NCBI GenBank assembly: GCA_016713865.1
Contig: JADJOG010000011.1
Span: 48,586-112,585, forward strand
From: Flavobacteriales bacterium
GTDB lineage: Bacteria > Bacteroidota > Bacteroidia > Flavobacteriales_F > PHOS-HE28
Direction: 5' to 3'
Length of the DNA: 64,000 nucleotides
Positions 44,041-51,909 of this stretch are shown here, in pieces; position 1 is the first letter of the stretch; the number at the start of each line of letters is the position of its first letter. The notes below the pieces were generated by a model, which saw nothing but the letters and a program-made list of their open reading frames with translations, was not told the DNA's origin and did not search any database. The translations under genes and the position numbers were made by a program.

Positions 44041-44637
44041 ATGCCGTTCATGGAAGAGATAGCCCGCCGCTTGGGAGAGTTGGGGCCAATGGGAGCGGGC
44101 GAGCGGGATGCGTTGCACCAATTGCGAAGCATAGCCGAGCATATCGTGCTGCGAAAGGGGGCCGACCTGTTCGCTTACGGCGAAGTGCCGAACAGCGTGG
44201 CATTCGTACACGCGGGCATGCTGCGGCACATGGTGCTGGATACGGACGGGAACGAGCGCATCATCCGGTTCCACCGTGAAGGTGAATTCGTGCACGATTG
44301 CGAGCGCTGGGCGGCCAAGAGCCGACGGATTTCACGGTGCAGGCCGTCGAGGAGTGCCGGATCCACGCTGATCTTGCCGAAGCGCATGCGTTGACCGATG
44401 GCCATGCGGGCTTCGACGCCATAGGCGCGCGCATGATGATGGGCGACCGCAGCACGATGATGGAGCACGTGACCATGCTGCAGCGCTTCGACCCGCTTGA
44501 CCGCCAGGTACATCCTCGATACCGACCCCGAATTGGTGCGCCGCGTTTCGGTGACCCACCTGGCGCAATACCTGGGGCTAACTCGCGAGACCCTGAGCCG
44601 TGTGCGCGCCCGTATTGCGGAGCAGGTGATTTCGTGA
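44041..44637 (+). CDS. Crp/Fnr-family regulator, split by two frameshifts
   Basis: The N-terminus is a cyclic-nucleotide-binding-type domain (RSIAEHIVLRKGADLFAYGE, AFVHAGMLRHMVLDTDGNER, REGEFVHDCER). After about 44300 the sequence continues in a second frame (LGGQEPTDFTVQAVEECRIH) and after about 44505 in a third (ARYILDTDPELVRRVSVTHL, AQYLGLTRETLSRVRARI, a Crp-type HTH). Each break is repaired by one base at CC or TT, so sequencing error is likely. No Fnr-type cysteine cluster is visible. Its position opposite the formate dehydrogenase gene suggests it controls it. Confidence 0.78.
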
Positions 44638-44695
44638 TCCGGATCACGATGGCAAGAGAGACCTGGCGCTTAGCCTTGCCGTGAATACAACAGGA

Positions 44696-45243
44696 ATGAA
44701 ACGGGCCATTCATCTCCACGCCATCGGCGAGCGCGTTCAATTCAATGATGCGCGCGAACGCACCAACGGCAAACGCAGCGAGGCCTCGCTCAGCCTGGGC
44801 CCCGGCAACAAGGCCCTGGTCCGCATATCCATATCGGCCAGGACGAAGGCTTCAAGGTGGTGAGCGGGAAGCTGATCGTCACCATCGGGAAGAAGGAAGT
44901 GACCCTGGGGCCTGGCGAGAGCGCAGTGATCCGTTCCGGCGAGGCGCACAACTTCCGCAACGCGAGCACCACCGAGCGCGTGGAGGCCGAGTTCTGGTAC
45001 GAGCCCGCCTTGAACATGGAATGGATGCTGCAATCGATGGGAGAAGGAGCGATGGACAACGGCGGAGACTGGAAGAAGACGCCCGTGCTTCCGGCGATGT
45101 ACGTGATGTGGAAGCTGCGCGATGAGTACCGCCTTGCGGGCATGCCCTTCTGGTTGCAGGATGTCCTCTTCGGCTTCGGCGCATTCCTCGCACGGCTCAC
45201 CGGCGCGCACAAGCGGTGGCCGCTGCCGGAGGGATTGCGCTGA
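44696..45243 (+). CDS. cupin-domain protein, one frameshift
   Basis: MKRAIHLHAIGERVQFNDAR starts one frame. After about 44805 the sequence reads GPGPHIHIGQDEGFKVVSGK and KEVTLGPGESAVIRSGEAHN in another, the two cupin metal motifs with His-x-His...Glu and a later His. Adding one G in AACAAGGCCC restores a single frame (PGNKGPGPHIH). The C-terminal ~90 residues (MYVMWKLRDEYRLAGMPFWL... LARLTGAHKRW) extend beyond the cupin. Likely a small-molecule-binding or redox protein; substrate unknown. Confidence 0.78.
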
Positions 45244-45257
45244 ACAAGTGCGCCGCG

Positions 45258-45265
45258 TACTTTGA
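45258..45265 (+). promoter_or_regulatory. TAnnTTTG-like box of 45271 gene
   Basis: TACTTTGA, five bases before the ATG; a transcript from it would be almost leaderless. Confidence 0.45.
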
Positions 45266-45270
45266 CCGGC

Positions 45271-45774
45271 ATGAGCGCGGCGCCGCTATTTGTTGCCTGC
45301 ATGGCCTCCTTATCGTGCTTGGGTCAGTCCATGGATTCGCTCACGCATAGGCCCCATGCTTGGCGGCGCGACGAACTCACCCTACACACGGCTTACCACC
45401 AAGGCCGCTTCGGTTTCGTGGAGCTTAGTATCGGCAGGAACATCTATGGCGCGGTGCATCACCCTTTCGGTGTCGGCTATCAGGCGGGAGCGGAAGTGCG
45501 GGTCGATCGGCCGACGCTGGTCGGCTGGAAGGTGGGCGGCTACTTCACCTTCGGCAGCGCCATGGGCATGCAAGTGATCCGGTATCAGGAAGCCGCGATG
45601 GGCTGCACGGTGATCAGGCCCGAGATCGGCATCGGCGTTTTCAAAACGAAGGTCAGCTACGCGTACAACGTGAACCTCTCGCCTTCGAGGCTCGATGGCA
45701 TCAGCACGCACATGGTCAGCTTGAGCCATGCGTTCAGGCTGAAGCGGCTGTCGAAGAAGGGCCCCAGTGAATGA
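45271..45774 (+). CDS. outer-membrane-type small beta protein
   Basis: 167 residues. A short signal peptide (SAAPLFVACMASLSCLGQSM) is followed by alternating amphipathic strands: GFVELSIGRNIYGAV, YQAGAEVRVDRPTLVGWKVG, VIRPEIGIGVFKTKVSYAYN, MVSLSHAFRLKRL. This is the pattern of a small outer-membrane beta-barrel. Family not recognised. ATG at 45271 follows the promoter box closely. Confidence 0.7.
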   Translation: MSAAPLFVACMASLSCLGQSMDSLTHRPHAWRRDELTLHTAYHQGRFGFVELSIGRNIYGAVHHPFGVGYQAGAEVRVDRPTLVGWKVGGYFTFGSAMGMQVIRYQEAAMGCTVIRPEIGIGVFKTKVSYAYNVNLSPSRLDGISTHMVSLSHAFRLKRLSKKGPSE

Positions 45775-46443
45775 GTTGTTGGAGAGCGGCTCCCGTGACG
45801 CGAGTTCTTGCAGCGTGATCAAGAGACGCTGCGCGACGCACTCATCATTCAGTGAGCGACTTCGTGTGCTGATATGGAGCGCGCATCGCTCGGATGCATC
45901 GCGAGAAAATTGGTCGATGAGGGCATCGACATCGATTGAAATCATGTCGCGATGCGTTGTCGAGATCGGTCAATGAGGACCGTTTCACTCCTTTCAGCAT
46001 GCCTCATCATGGTGATGGACGAAAAATATTTTGCCTTCACAAGGGCATCTGATACGCCCTTCGAACGATGATCATTCATGCGGTCGGCATCGATGATTCC
46101 CATGCGACGCATGAACGTGATCGCATCGTGTGCTGTTGATCGCGATGCGGCGCAAGCGATCGCACGATTCGAATCATGGCATTCTGCATCCCTTTGCCAG
46201 CAAGGCTTTCAGGAGATGCGCAAACATGATGCTTGATGCATTGGATGCACATGCGATGAATGCATGCATCACGATCATCGATCAATACAACGCATCGTGA
46301 TCAACATCATCGATCATCGTCGCACGTGCATCATCGGATGATCGCTTCAACGATTTCAACAATGGATGGTGAGCAACATTCACATCACATATAGCGTACA
46401 CATGGTCAAACGATGCTAGGTTTGGCATCAAACCCATTTCACC
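45775..46443. other. 669-bp non-coding region rich in GATC, CGAT and GATGCAT words
   Basis: No credible gene. From about 46060 to 46345 the word GATC occurs nine times (46069, 46118, 46137, 46157, 46272, 46279, 46298, 46311, 46339), against about one expected. ATCGAT, CGATGATC and GATGCAT are also dense. The first part (45850-45970) is similarly rich in CGAT and GCATC. It is directly upstream of the histone-like peptide gene and may be its leader or a protein-binding region. Confidence 0.75.
46417..46424 (+). promoter_or_regulatory. TAnnTTTG promoter box of the histone-like gene
   Basis: TAGGTTTG in the context GCTAGGTTTGGC, perfect to the -7 consensus, 19 bases before the ATG. The context resembles GCTAGGTTGGC before the two duplicated T9SS genes. 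Confidence 0.65.
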
Positions 46444-46536
46444 ATGGCTAAGAAAGCTGCAAAGAAAGCGACGAAGAAAGCTGCTAAGAAAGGTGCCAAG
46501 AAGGCCACCAAGAAAGCGGCGAAGAAGAAGAAGTAG
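46444..46536 (+). CDS. 30-residue histone-H1-like Lys/Ala peptide
   Basis: The product is MAKKAAKKATKKAAKKGAKK followed by ATKKAAKKKK: six AxKK repeats and nothing else. Such sequences match the C-terminal tails of histone H1-like proteins, which bind DNA through charge. The frame is supported by a good promoter box 19 bases upstream, synonymous codon variation between repeats (GCT/GCA/GCG, AAG/AAA) and a strong terminator 21 bases downstream. It would act on the nucleoid. Too short for usual gene-calling cut-offs. Confidence 0.82.
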   Translation: MAKKAAKKATKKAAKKGAKKATKKAAKKKK

Positions 46537-46557
46537 TGTCGGTTCACCGACGCACGA

Positions 46558-46591
46558 AGGGGTCCGGTTCGCCGGGCCCCTTTGCTTTTTG
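46558..46591 (+). terminator. intrinsic terminator of the histone-like gene
   Basis: GGGG(T)CCGG - TTCG - CCGG(G)CCCC hairpin with a stable tetraloop, followed by TTTGCTTTTTG. Confidence 0.9.
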
Positions 46592-46714
46592 TGCCTGATC
46601 AGGAACTCGCGCGCGCATCACGAGTCGCGCGCATAACATGTCCGCATGTCTTTGGTTGCGCGTGAGCGAACCATCGCGCGGAGAATCTGGACCAAGAATA
46701 GAAATCGAGCAGCG

Positions 46715-49700
46715 CTACTCCACGATCATGCGGAGATGGTGCATGCGATCGCCGGCGACGATGCGGCAGAGGTATGCGCCTTGCGGCCATGCCGAAGCAT
46801 CGTAGCTCACGTTCATGGGTGCCCCGGCTTCCATTCGGCCCTCGTGCAATGTTGCAAGGTGGTTGCCGGTGATGCTCAGCAGTTCGATGCTCACTCGTGC
46901 GCTCAAACCAAGCGCGGGGATGGTGATGGTGGTATTCCCCATGGTCGGATTCGGGAACAGCGTTGGCAGGCCTTCATCTTCCATGATCAGGTCGGCCGAC
47001 GATTCGTTCTGGAGCTGCAGGCCGACGGTGCTAGGGCATACCAGGTAGCCGTTACCTGCACCACCGGCGCTATAGCCGTTGTTGATGTTCGCCAATGCGG
47101 ATGCGATGGTTGTGAGCGAATGCTGTGAAACGCACCCGCCGAGCGACTGATCAGCATGGTTGATGAGTTGCTGGACGCTCCAGCCGCCGAAGGTGCCGGA
47201 TGCCACCACCATGTTCTTGAGCAAGGTGCCCGATGGCCCGAAGGCGGCATCGAGCTCATCCATGCGCACCGTGATCTTCAATGCAGCCAGGTGGCCAAGG
47301 AGCGTGTTGGAGATTGTGGTTCCCGGATTCACTGTGGTGCCTACCGGGAGAAGGGCCGCTGTGCCAGTGCTTGGCAGAGCGACATCAATAGAAGCTGAAG
47401 TGGTGAAGCGCACGATACGGGTGGAGCAGCCCAGCGTGAGGTAGTTGGGTGCGGGGAAAGCGGCATTCCAGTTCGCTGCCAAGTAGCCGGCCGTGTTGCT
47501 CGCATTCGGGCTTTGTCCCCAAGCAGCTTGGGTAACGGTTCGTGGTGTGGTGCAACTGGATGCGACCGTAATGGTGGTGGTGCAAGTGCTTGCGCATCCG
47601 TTGGCGCCTGTCACCGTTGCCGTGTAAGAGCCGGAGGCGGATACGGTCGCGGTCGCGGCGGAATGCGCAGGCGATGTGTTCCAGGAATAGGAGTAAGGAG
47701 TGGTGCCGCCCGTGGCACTCACGCTCACGGTTGATGCGGAGCCGTTGGAGGAACATGTGGCCGTTGGCGCCGCGAGCGAGCTGACAACGGTGCCCGACGA
47801 AGTGGCCGAGCAGCCTCCATTGGTTACCGCCACCGTATAGGTGCCCGTGGTCGAGGCGGCATAGTTCGGGCTAATCGCGCCGCTGATGGCCGTGCCGTTA
47901 CGACTCCACTGGTAGGTGTATCCGGTGACGTTCGAAGCAGATAGAACGACCGAGCCACCGGTGCAGAATGCCGCCGATGTCCCGTTGGTGATCGTCGCGG
48001 TAGGCGCAGTGCTCACAGTTACGTTAGTTGCCGCTGACGTGGTTGAGCATCCGTTACTGGTTACCAGCACGGTGTAGCTGCCTGCGGTTGTAGCCGTTCG
48101 GCTCGCGGATGTAGCTCCGCTGATATTGGTGCCGTTCAAGCGCCACTGATAGGTGAGGCCTGTGCCGGTGTTCGCGTTGAGCGCAACACTGCCACCTGTG
48201 CAGAAGGATGTGGCACCGCTGGCCGTGATCGTTGCGGCAGGTGCTGCATTCACGGTCACGGTTGTGGCTGCGGAGGTGGTTGAGCAGCCGCCGTTGGAAA
48301 CCACGACGGTGTAGCTGCCTGCGGCGGTTACCGTACGGCTCGCAGCAGTGGCTCCGCTGATGTTCGTTCCGTTCAAGCGCCACTGATAGGTGAGGCCTGT
48401 GCCGGTGTTGGCATTCAGCGTTACGCTGCCACCTGAGCAGAAGGTGGTTGCTCCGCCCGCTGTGATCGTTGCGGCTGGCGCGGCGCTAACTGTTACGGTT
48501 GTGGCCGCGGAGGTTGTTGAGCAGCCGCCGCTCGTGACCACTACGGTGTAGCTGCCTGCGGTTGTAGCCGTTCGGCTCGCGGTTGTAGCTCCGCTGATAT
48601 TGGTGCCGTTCAAGCGCCACTGATAGGTGAGGCCTGTGCCGGTGTTCGCGTTGAGCGCAACACTGCCACCTGTGCAGAAGGATGTGGCACCGCTGGCCGT
48701 GATCGTTGCGGCAGGTGCTGCATTCACGGTCACGGTTGTGGCTGCGGAGGTGGTTGAGCAGCCGCCGTTGGTAACCACGACAGAGTAGCTGCCTGCAGCG
48801 GTTACCGTACGGCTCGCACCAGTGGCTCCGCTGATATTCGTTCCGTTCAAGCGCCACTGATAGGTGAGGCCTGTGCCGGTGTTGGCATTCAGCGTTACGC
48901 TGCCGCCCGAGCAGAAGGTGGTTGCTCCGCCCGCTGTGATCGTTGCGGCTGGCGCGGCGCTAACTGTTACGGTTGTTGCTGCGGATGTGGTGGAGCATCC
49001 GTTGCTGGTTACAACGAGCGTGAAACTGCCGGCGGTTGTTGCCGTGTAGCTGGCTGCTGTGGCTCCGCTGATGTTGGTTCCGTTCAAGCGCCACTGGTAG
49101 GTGAGGCCGGTACCGGTATTGGCATTGAGCGTGACACTGCCGCCCGTGCAGAAGGATGTGGCACCGCTCGCATTGATCGTGGCGGCAGGTGCTGCGTTCA
49201 CGGTCACGGTTGTGGCTGCGGAGGTTGTGGAGCAACCGTTACTGGTTACCATGACCGAGTAGCTACCGGCAGCCGTTGCCGTGTAGTTGGCGGCAGTTGC
49301 TCCGCTGATGCTGGTTCCATTCAAGCGCCACTGATAGGTGAGGCCCGTGCCGGTGTTGGCATTCAGCGTGACGCTGCCACCCGAGCAGAAGGTGGTTGCT
49401 CCGCCTGCAGTGATGGTTGCGGCGGGCGCGGCGTTCACCGTGACGACCGTAGCTGCGGATGTTGTAGAACAACCGCTGTTGGTGACCACCACCGTGTAGC
49501 TGCCTGCGGCCGTTACGGTTCGGCTCGCTGCTGTGGCCCCGCTGATGTTGGTTCCGTTCAAGCGCCACTGATAGGTGAGGCCCGTGCCGGTGTTGGCATT
49601 CAGCGTGACGCTGCCGCCCGCGCAGAAGGTGGTTGCACCGCTTGCTGTGATCGTGGCCGTTGGCGTGATTGAAGTGCCCACGCATTGGCAGCTCGCGCTC

Positions 49701-51556
49701 CAGGTGTCGTTGATCGTGCACGCGTTGCCATCGTTGCAGGCCGTTCCTGGCAAGGCCGTGCCGCTTGCGACGCCGAGGCAATCGACAGCGCTGCCAGCAG
49801 CGATAGCCGAAGCGCCCAGCGAAAGGTTGTGATAGCTGCCGCTCGGCTCGGTGATGAGCCGCACAGCACGGACCATGTACTCGCGGCCCGCGACAAAAGG
49901 TGTCGTTGTTGCCGTGAACGAGGTGCCGGTTACGGGGTTCGTGGTGATGCGCGTGATGATTCCGGTGGTTCCATCGATGGAGTAGAGGTGATAGCCGTCA
50001 ACCGTTTCGGTCGAAGGCAGCCAGGTGAAGGAGGGGAAGCCGTTCGCATTGGTAACGCTGAGGTTCGACGGCGGCACGAGCATCTTCAAGCGCAACGAGG
50101 GATCGCCCTGCAATGAGAGGTGCACGCGGCCAATGGTGCTTTGCCAGCCATCGTGCAGCGGCGTATAAAGGCTGCTGTTGTTCATGGTGGCCAAGGTGCT
50201 CTGGCCCACCGTTGCGCCCATGCCCATGTGGTGGAAGTACCAGCCGGGGATCGCGGACCAGCAGCTGACCAAGCCGTTGCCGCTGGCGATGAAGGCGCGT
50301 AGGAAATTGTTGCGGTTGTCCCAGTCGCCGAAGTAGCTGCCGAAGGACATGTTGAAGACGCCTCCGTTCGAGATCGAAGCGAAATCCTGTGTGGTGCCAA
50401 CGCGATCAGCGCTGTTGTATGACAGCTGGCCACCATCGGAGACCATGCCGCCAGCGCCGCTGCCATAGGTGAAGAGATAACTCTGGTTGTTCACCATGTC
50501 CTTCAGCGTGGTGGCGTTCTGATTCGCGGCCGTGATGTTCGCCGGGCCCACCAGCGGAGCCATGCTGCGCCATGCGCTCGCGGCTAGCGGATTGCTCACC
50601 CACTGCAGGTTGTCGAATACCAGCGCACGCGGCGTGGGCGTCCAGAGCTTCAGCTTGAAGTTGTGCAGCTTGTTGAGGTAGGCGCGTGTGAGTTCGGTCT
50701 CGTTCGCCGCGAAGGCGGGCATGTTGTAGAAATCGATGCGGCCGACCTGCAGTTCCAGGTCACTGGGGAAGTCGGTCTGATCGAATTTGCCATCGCCTGG
50801 GACGTTGCGGTTCTCGGTGCGTGTCGCGTTGCTGTTGTTCACGGAGTTGTCTGTCCATGATCCGTTCAGCTCGCCGTAGTAGCCGTCGCATGGCCACGCG
50901 CCCACATGCTCGCTGTGGCCATCGGGCGCCTGATTGCCGGAATAGGGCACTGCGAGATGGCCGATGATGAAGACCGCTTTCGTATTCGTGGGGTCGGCAT
51001 TGTAATGGCCCACGACGGTGCTCTTCACCGTGGCGAGCGCAGAGGTGCGCGCGAGGTCGGTGCGCACCACGCTCCAGCCATCCATGCGCAGGTCGCGCTC
51101 GAGTGTGGCTAGTTCGTTGGAGAGCGCTGTACTGAAGGTGTTATCGACAAGGAGGATCATGCGCCCACGGTAATCGACCGGGGGCACCGCGATGCCCGTT
51201 GAGATGTACCCGGTGCTTGTGACGCCGGCTGCGACGCGCACCACTTTGTATTCATAACCTATCCCTGCGGTGGCGGTCTGGTCGTCGTAGGTCAGAGCCG
51301 TTGCAGTCGGAGTCGCAATTGCAGTTCCCCAACTCGTTCCATTGGTGAGCTTGCGGAAGATGCTGATGCTCGTGGTGCTCGGCAAGGAGGTCCAATTCAG
51401 TGTGATGCGCGCAGGCGATGCTTGCACAGTGGCTGTGAGCTGAACCGCCGCCTTCTGGGAAGTGGTCTGACCGAACGCGCCGCCCCCTAGGCATAGCACG
51501 AGGCATCCGATCATCGCAGCACGATTCCATCCACGCAGGTTATTGCTCATGGTCAT
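46715..51556 (-). CDS. giant T9SS-secreted protein with eight Ig-like repeats
   Basis: 1613 residues. After a signal peptide comes a fibronectin-like segment and a ~350-residue domain (YRGRMILLVDNTFSTALSNE, VFIIGHLAVPYSGNQAPDGH, GAWPCDGYYGELNG, FGSYFGDWDNRNNFLRAFIA, GNGLVSCWSAIPGW). This recalls the caspase/gingipain-like C25 fold, though catalytic residues are uncertain. Then come eight 79-residue Ig-like repeats (SGATTFCSGGSVTLNANTGT, LTYQWRLNGTNISGAT...), one SprB/PKD-like repeat, a ~190-residue unknown domain and the T9SS type A tail (LFPNPTMGNTTI). A surface adhesin or protease is plausible. ATG 51550 is an alternative start. Single-exon frame intact. Confidence 0.85.
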   Translation of the reverse strand: MTMSNNLRGWNRAAMIGCLVLCLGGGAFGQTTSQKAAVQLTATVQASPARITLNWTSLPSTTSISIFRKLTNGTSWGTAIATPTATALTYDDQTATAGIGYEYKVVRVAAGVTSTGYISTGIAVPPVDYRGRMILLVDNTFSTALSNELATLERDLRMDGWSVVRTDLARTSALATVKSTVVGHYNADPTNTKAVFIIGHLAVPYSGNQAPDGHSEHVGAWPCDGYYGELNGSWTDNSVNNSNATRTENRNVPGDGKFDQTDFPSDLELQVGRIDFYNMPAFAANETELTRAYLNKLHNFKLKLWTPTPRALVFDNLQWVSNPLAASAWRSMAPLVGPANITAANQNATTLKDMVNNQSYLFTYGSGAGGMVSDGGQLSYNSADRVGTTQDFASISNGGVFNMSFGSYFGDWDNRNNFLRAFIASGNGLVSCWSAIPGWYFHHMGMGATVGQSTLATMNNSSLYTPLHDGWQSTIGRVHLSLQGDPSLRLKMLVPPSNLSVTNANGFPSFTWLPSTETVDGYHLYSIDGTTGIITRITTNPVTGTSFTATTTPFVAGREYMVRAVRLITEPSGSYHNLSLGASAIAAGSAVDCLGVASGTALPGTACNDGNACTINDTWSASCQCVGTSITPTATITASGATTFCAGGSVTLNANTGTGLTYQWRLNGTNISGATAASRTVTAAGSYTVVVTNSGCSTTSAATVVTVNAAPAATITAGGATTFCSGGSVTLNANTGTGLTYQWRLNGTSISGATAANYTATAAGSYSVMVTSNGCSTTSAATTVTVNAAPAATINASGATSFCTGGSVTLNANTGTGLTYQWRLNGTNISGATAASYTATTAGSFTLVVTSNGCSTTSAATTVTVSAAPAATITAGGATTFCSGGSVTLNANTGTGLTYQWRLNGTNISGATGASRTVTAAGSYSVVVTNGGCSTTSAATTVTVNAAPAATITASGATSFCTGGSVALNANTGTGLTYQWRLNGTNISGATTASRTATTAGSYTVVVTSGGCSTTSAATTVTVSAAPAATITAGGATTFCSGGSVTLNANTGTGLTYQWRLNGTNISGATAASRTVTAAGSYTVVVSNGGCSTTSAATTVTVNAAPAATITASGATSFCTGGSVALNANTGTGLTYQWRLNGTNISGATSASRTATTAGSYTVLVTSNGCSTTSAATNVTVSTAPTATITNGTSAAFCTGGSVVLSASNVTGYTYQWSRNGTAISGAISPNYAASTTGTYTVAVTNGGCSATSSGTVVSSLAAPTATCSSNGSASTVSVSATGGTTPYSYSWNTSPAHSAATATVSASGSYTATVTGANGCASTCTTTITVASSCTTPRTVTQAAWGQSPNASNTAGYLAANWNAAFPAPNYLTLGCSTRIVRFTTSASIDVALPSTGTAALLPVGTTVNPGTTISNTLLGHLAALKITVRMDELDAAFGPSGTLLKNMVVASGTFGGWSVQQLINHADQSLGGCVSQHSLTTIASALANINNGYSAGGAGNGYLVCPSTVGLQLQNESSADLIMEDEGLPTLFPNPTMGNTTITIPALGLSARVSIELLSITGNHLATLHEGRMEAGAPMNVSYDASAWPQGAYLCRIVAGDRMHHLRMIVE
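47770..49666 (-). repeat. eight tandem 237-bp units encoding Ig-like domains, with a 474-bp higher-order period
   Basis: The word AAGCGCCAC recurs at 49560, 49323, 49086 and 48849, exactly 237 bases apart. Units alternate between two types (TTFCSGG...TVNA and TSFCTGG...TVSA). Units 4-5 and 6-7 are nearly identical over 474 bases, so the last expansion copied a pair. Confidence 0.92.
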
Positions 51557-51861
51557 TCACCTCGGTCCCCGGTTGGTCTGGATGAGACGCAATACCTCCC
51601 TGCCCAGGGCCACCATCACGAGCGCCATGGGGGAATTCATGGAACCCGCGTTGGTTATCGGCGGAATCACCTTCTGCCGTTGCGTCTGGGCCTAAACTAT
51701 TGGGTTGAGCGCCACGGGGGGCAGGCGATTATTCCATCTGATGCAGCCCTCGGCGCCGTCTTCACCCGGTTCGTCCGGCGAAGCGCCTGCTCTGCGGAGA
51801 AGCAATGCCGGTTCGTCGGGCCGATTGCTATTCTACCAAAGCCCGAATGATTTCGTCAAAA
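51557..51861. other. 305-bp intergenic region
   Basis: It lies between the terminator of the upstream minus-strand gene and the start of the giant T9SS gene. It must hold that gene's promoter, but no clear TAnnTTTG box was found. No gene is seen. Confidence 0.5.
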
Positions 51862-51895
51862 AAAGGAGCCTCCCGCGAAGGAGGCTCCTTTTCAA
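51862..51895 (-). terminator. strong terminator after the 51910 T9SS gene
   Basis: Stem GGAGCCTC / GAGGCTCC with an 8-base loop, followed on the minus strand by TTTTTTT. Located 15 bases after the stop. Ts on the other side (CCTTTTC) allow weaker plus-strand use. Confidence 0.92.
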
Positions 51896-51909
51896 CTGGG
51901 AATGGTCTG

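Noticed and set aside
45775..46443. Origin of replication
   Set aside because: GATC density is suggestive but no DnaA-box series, AT-rich unwinding element or dnaA/dnaN neighbours are present.
47770..49666. Regularly spaced repeats that might suggest CRISPR
   Set aside because: The 237-bp period is a continuous coding repeat of Ig-like domains; there are no unique spacers.
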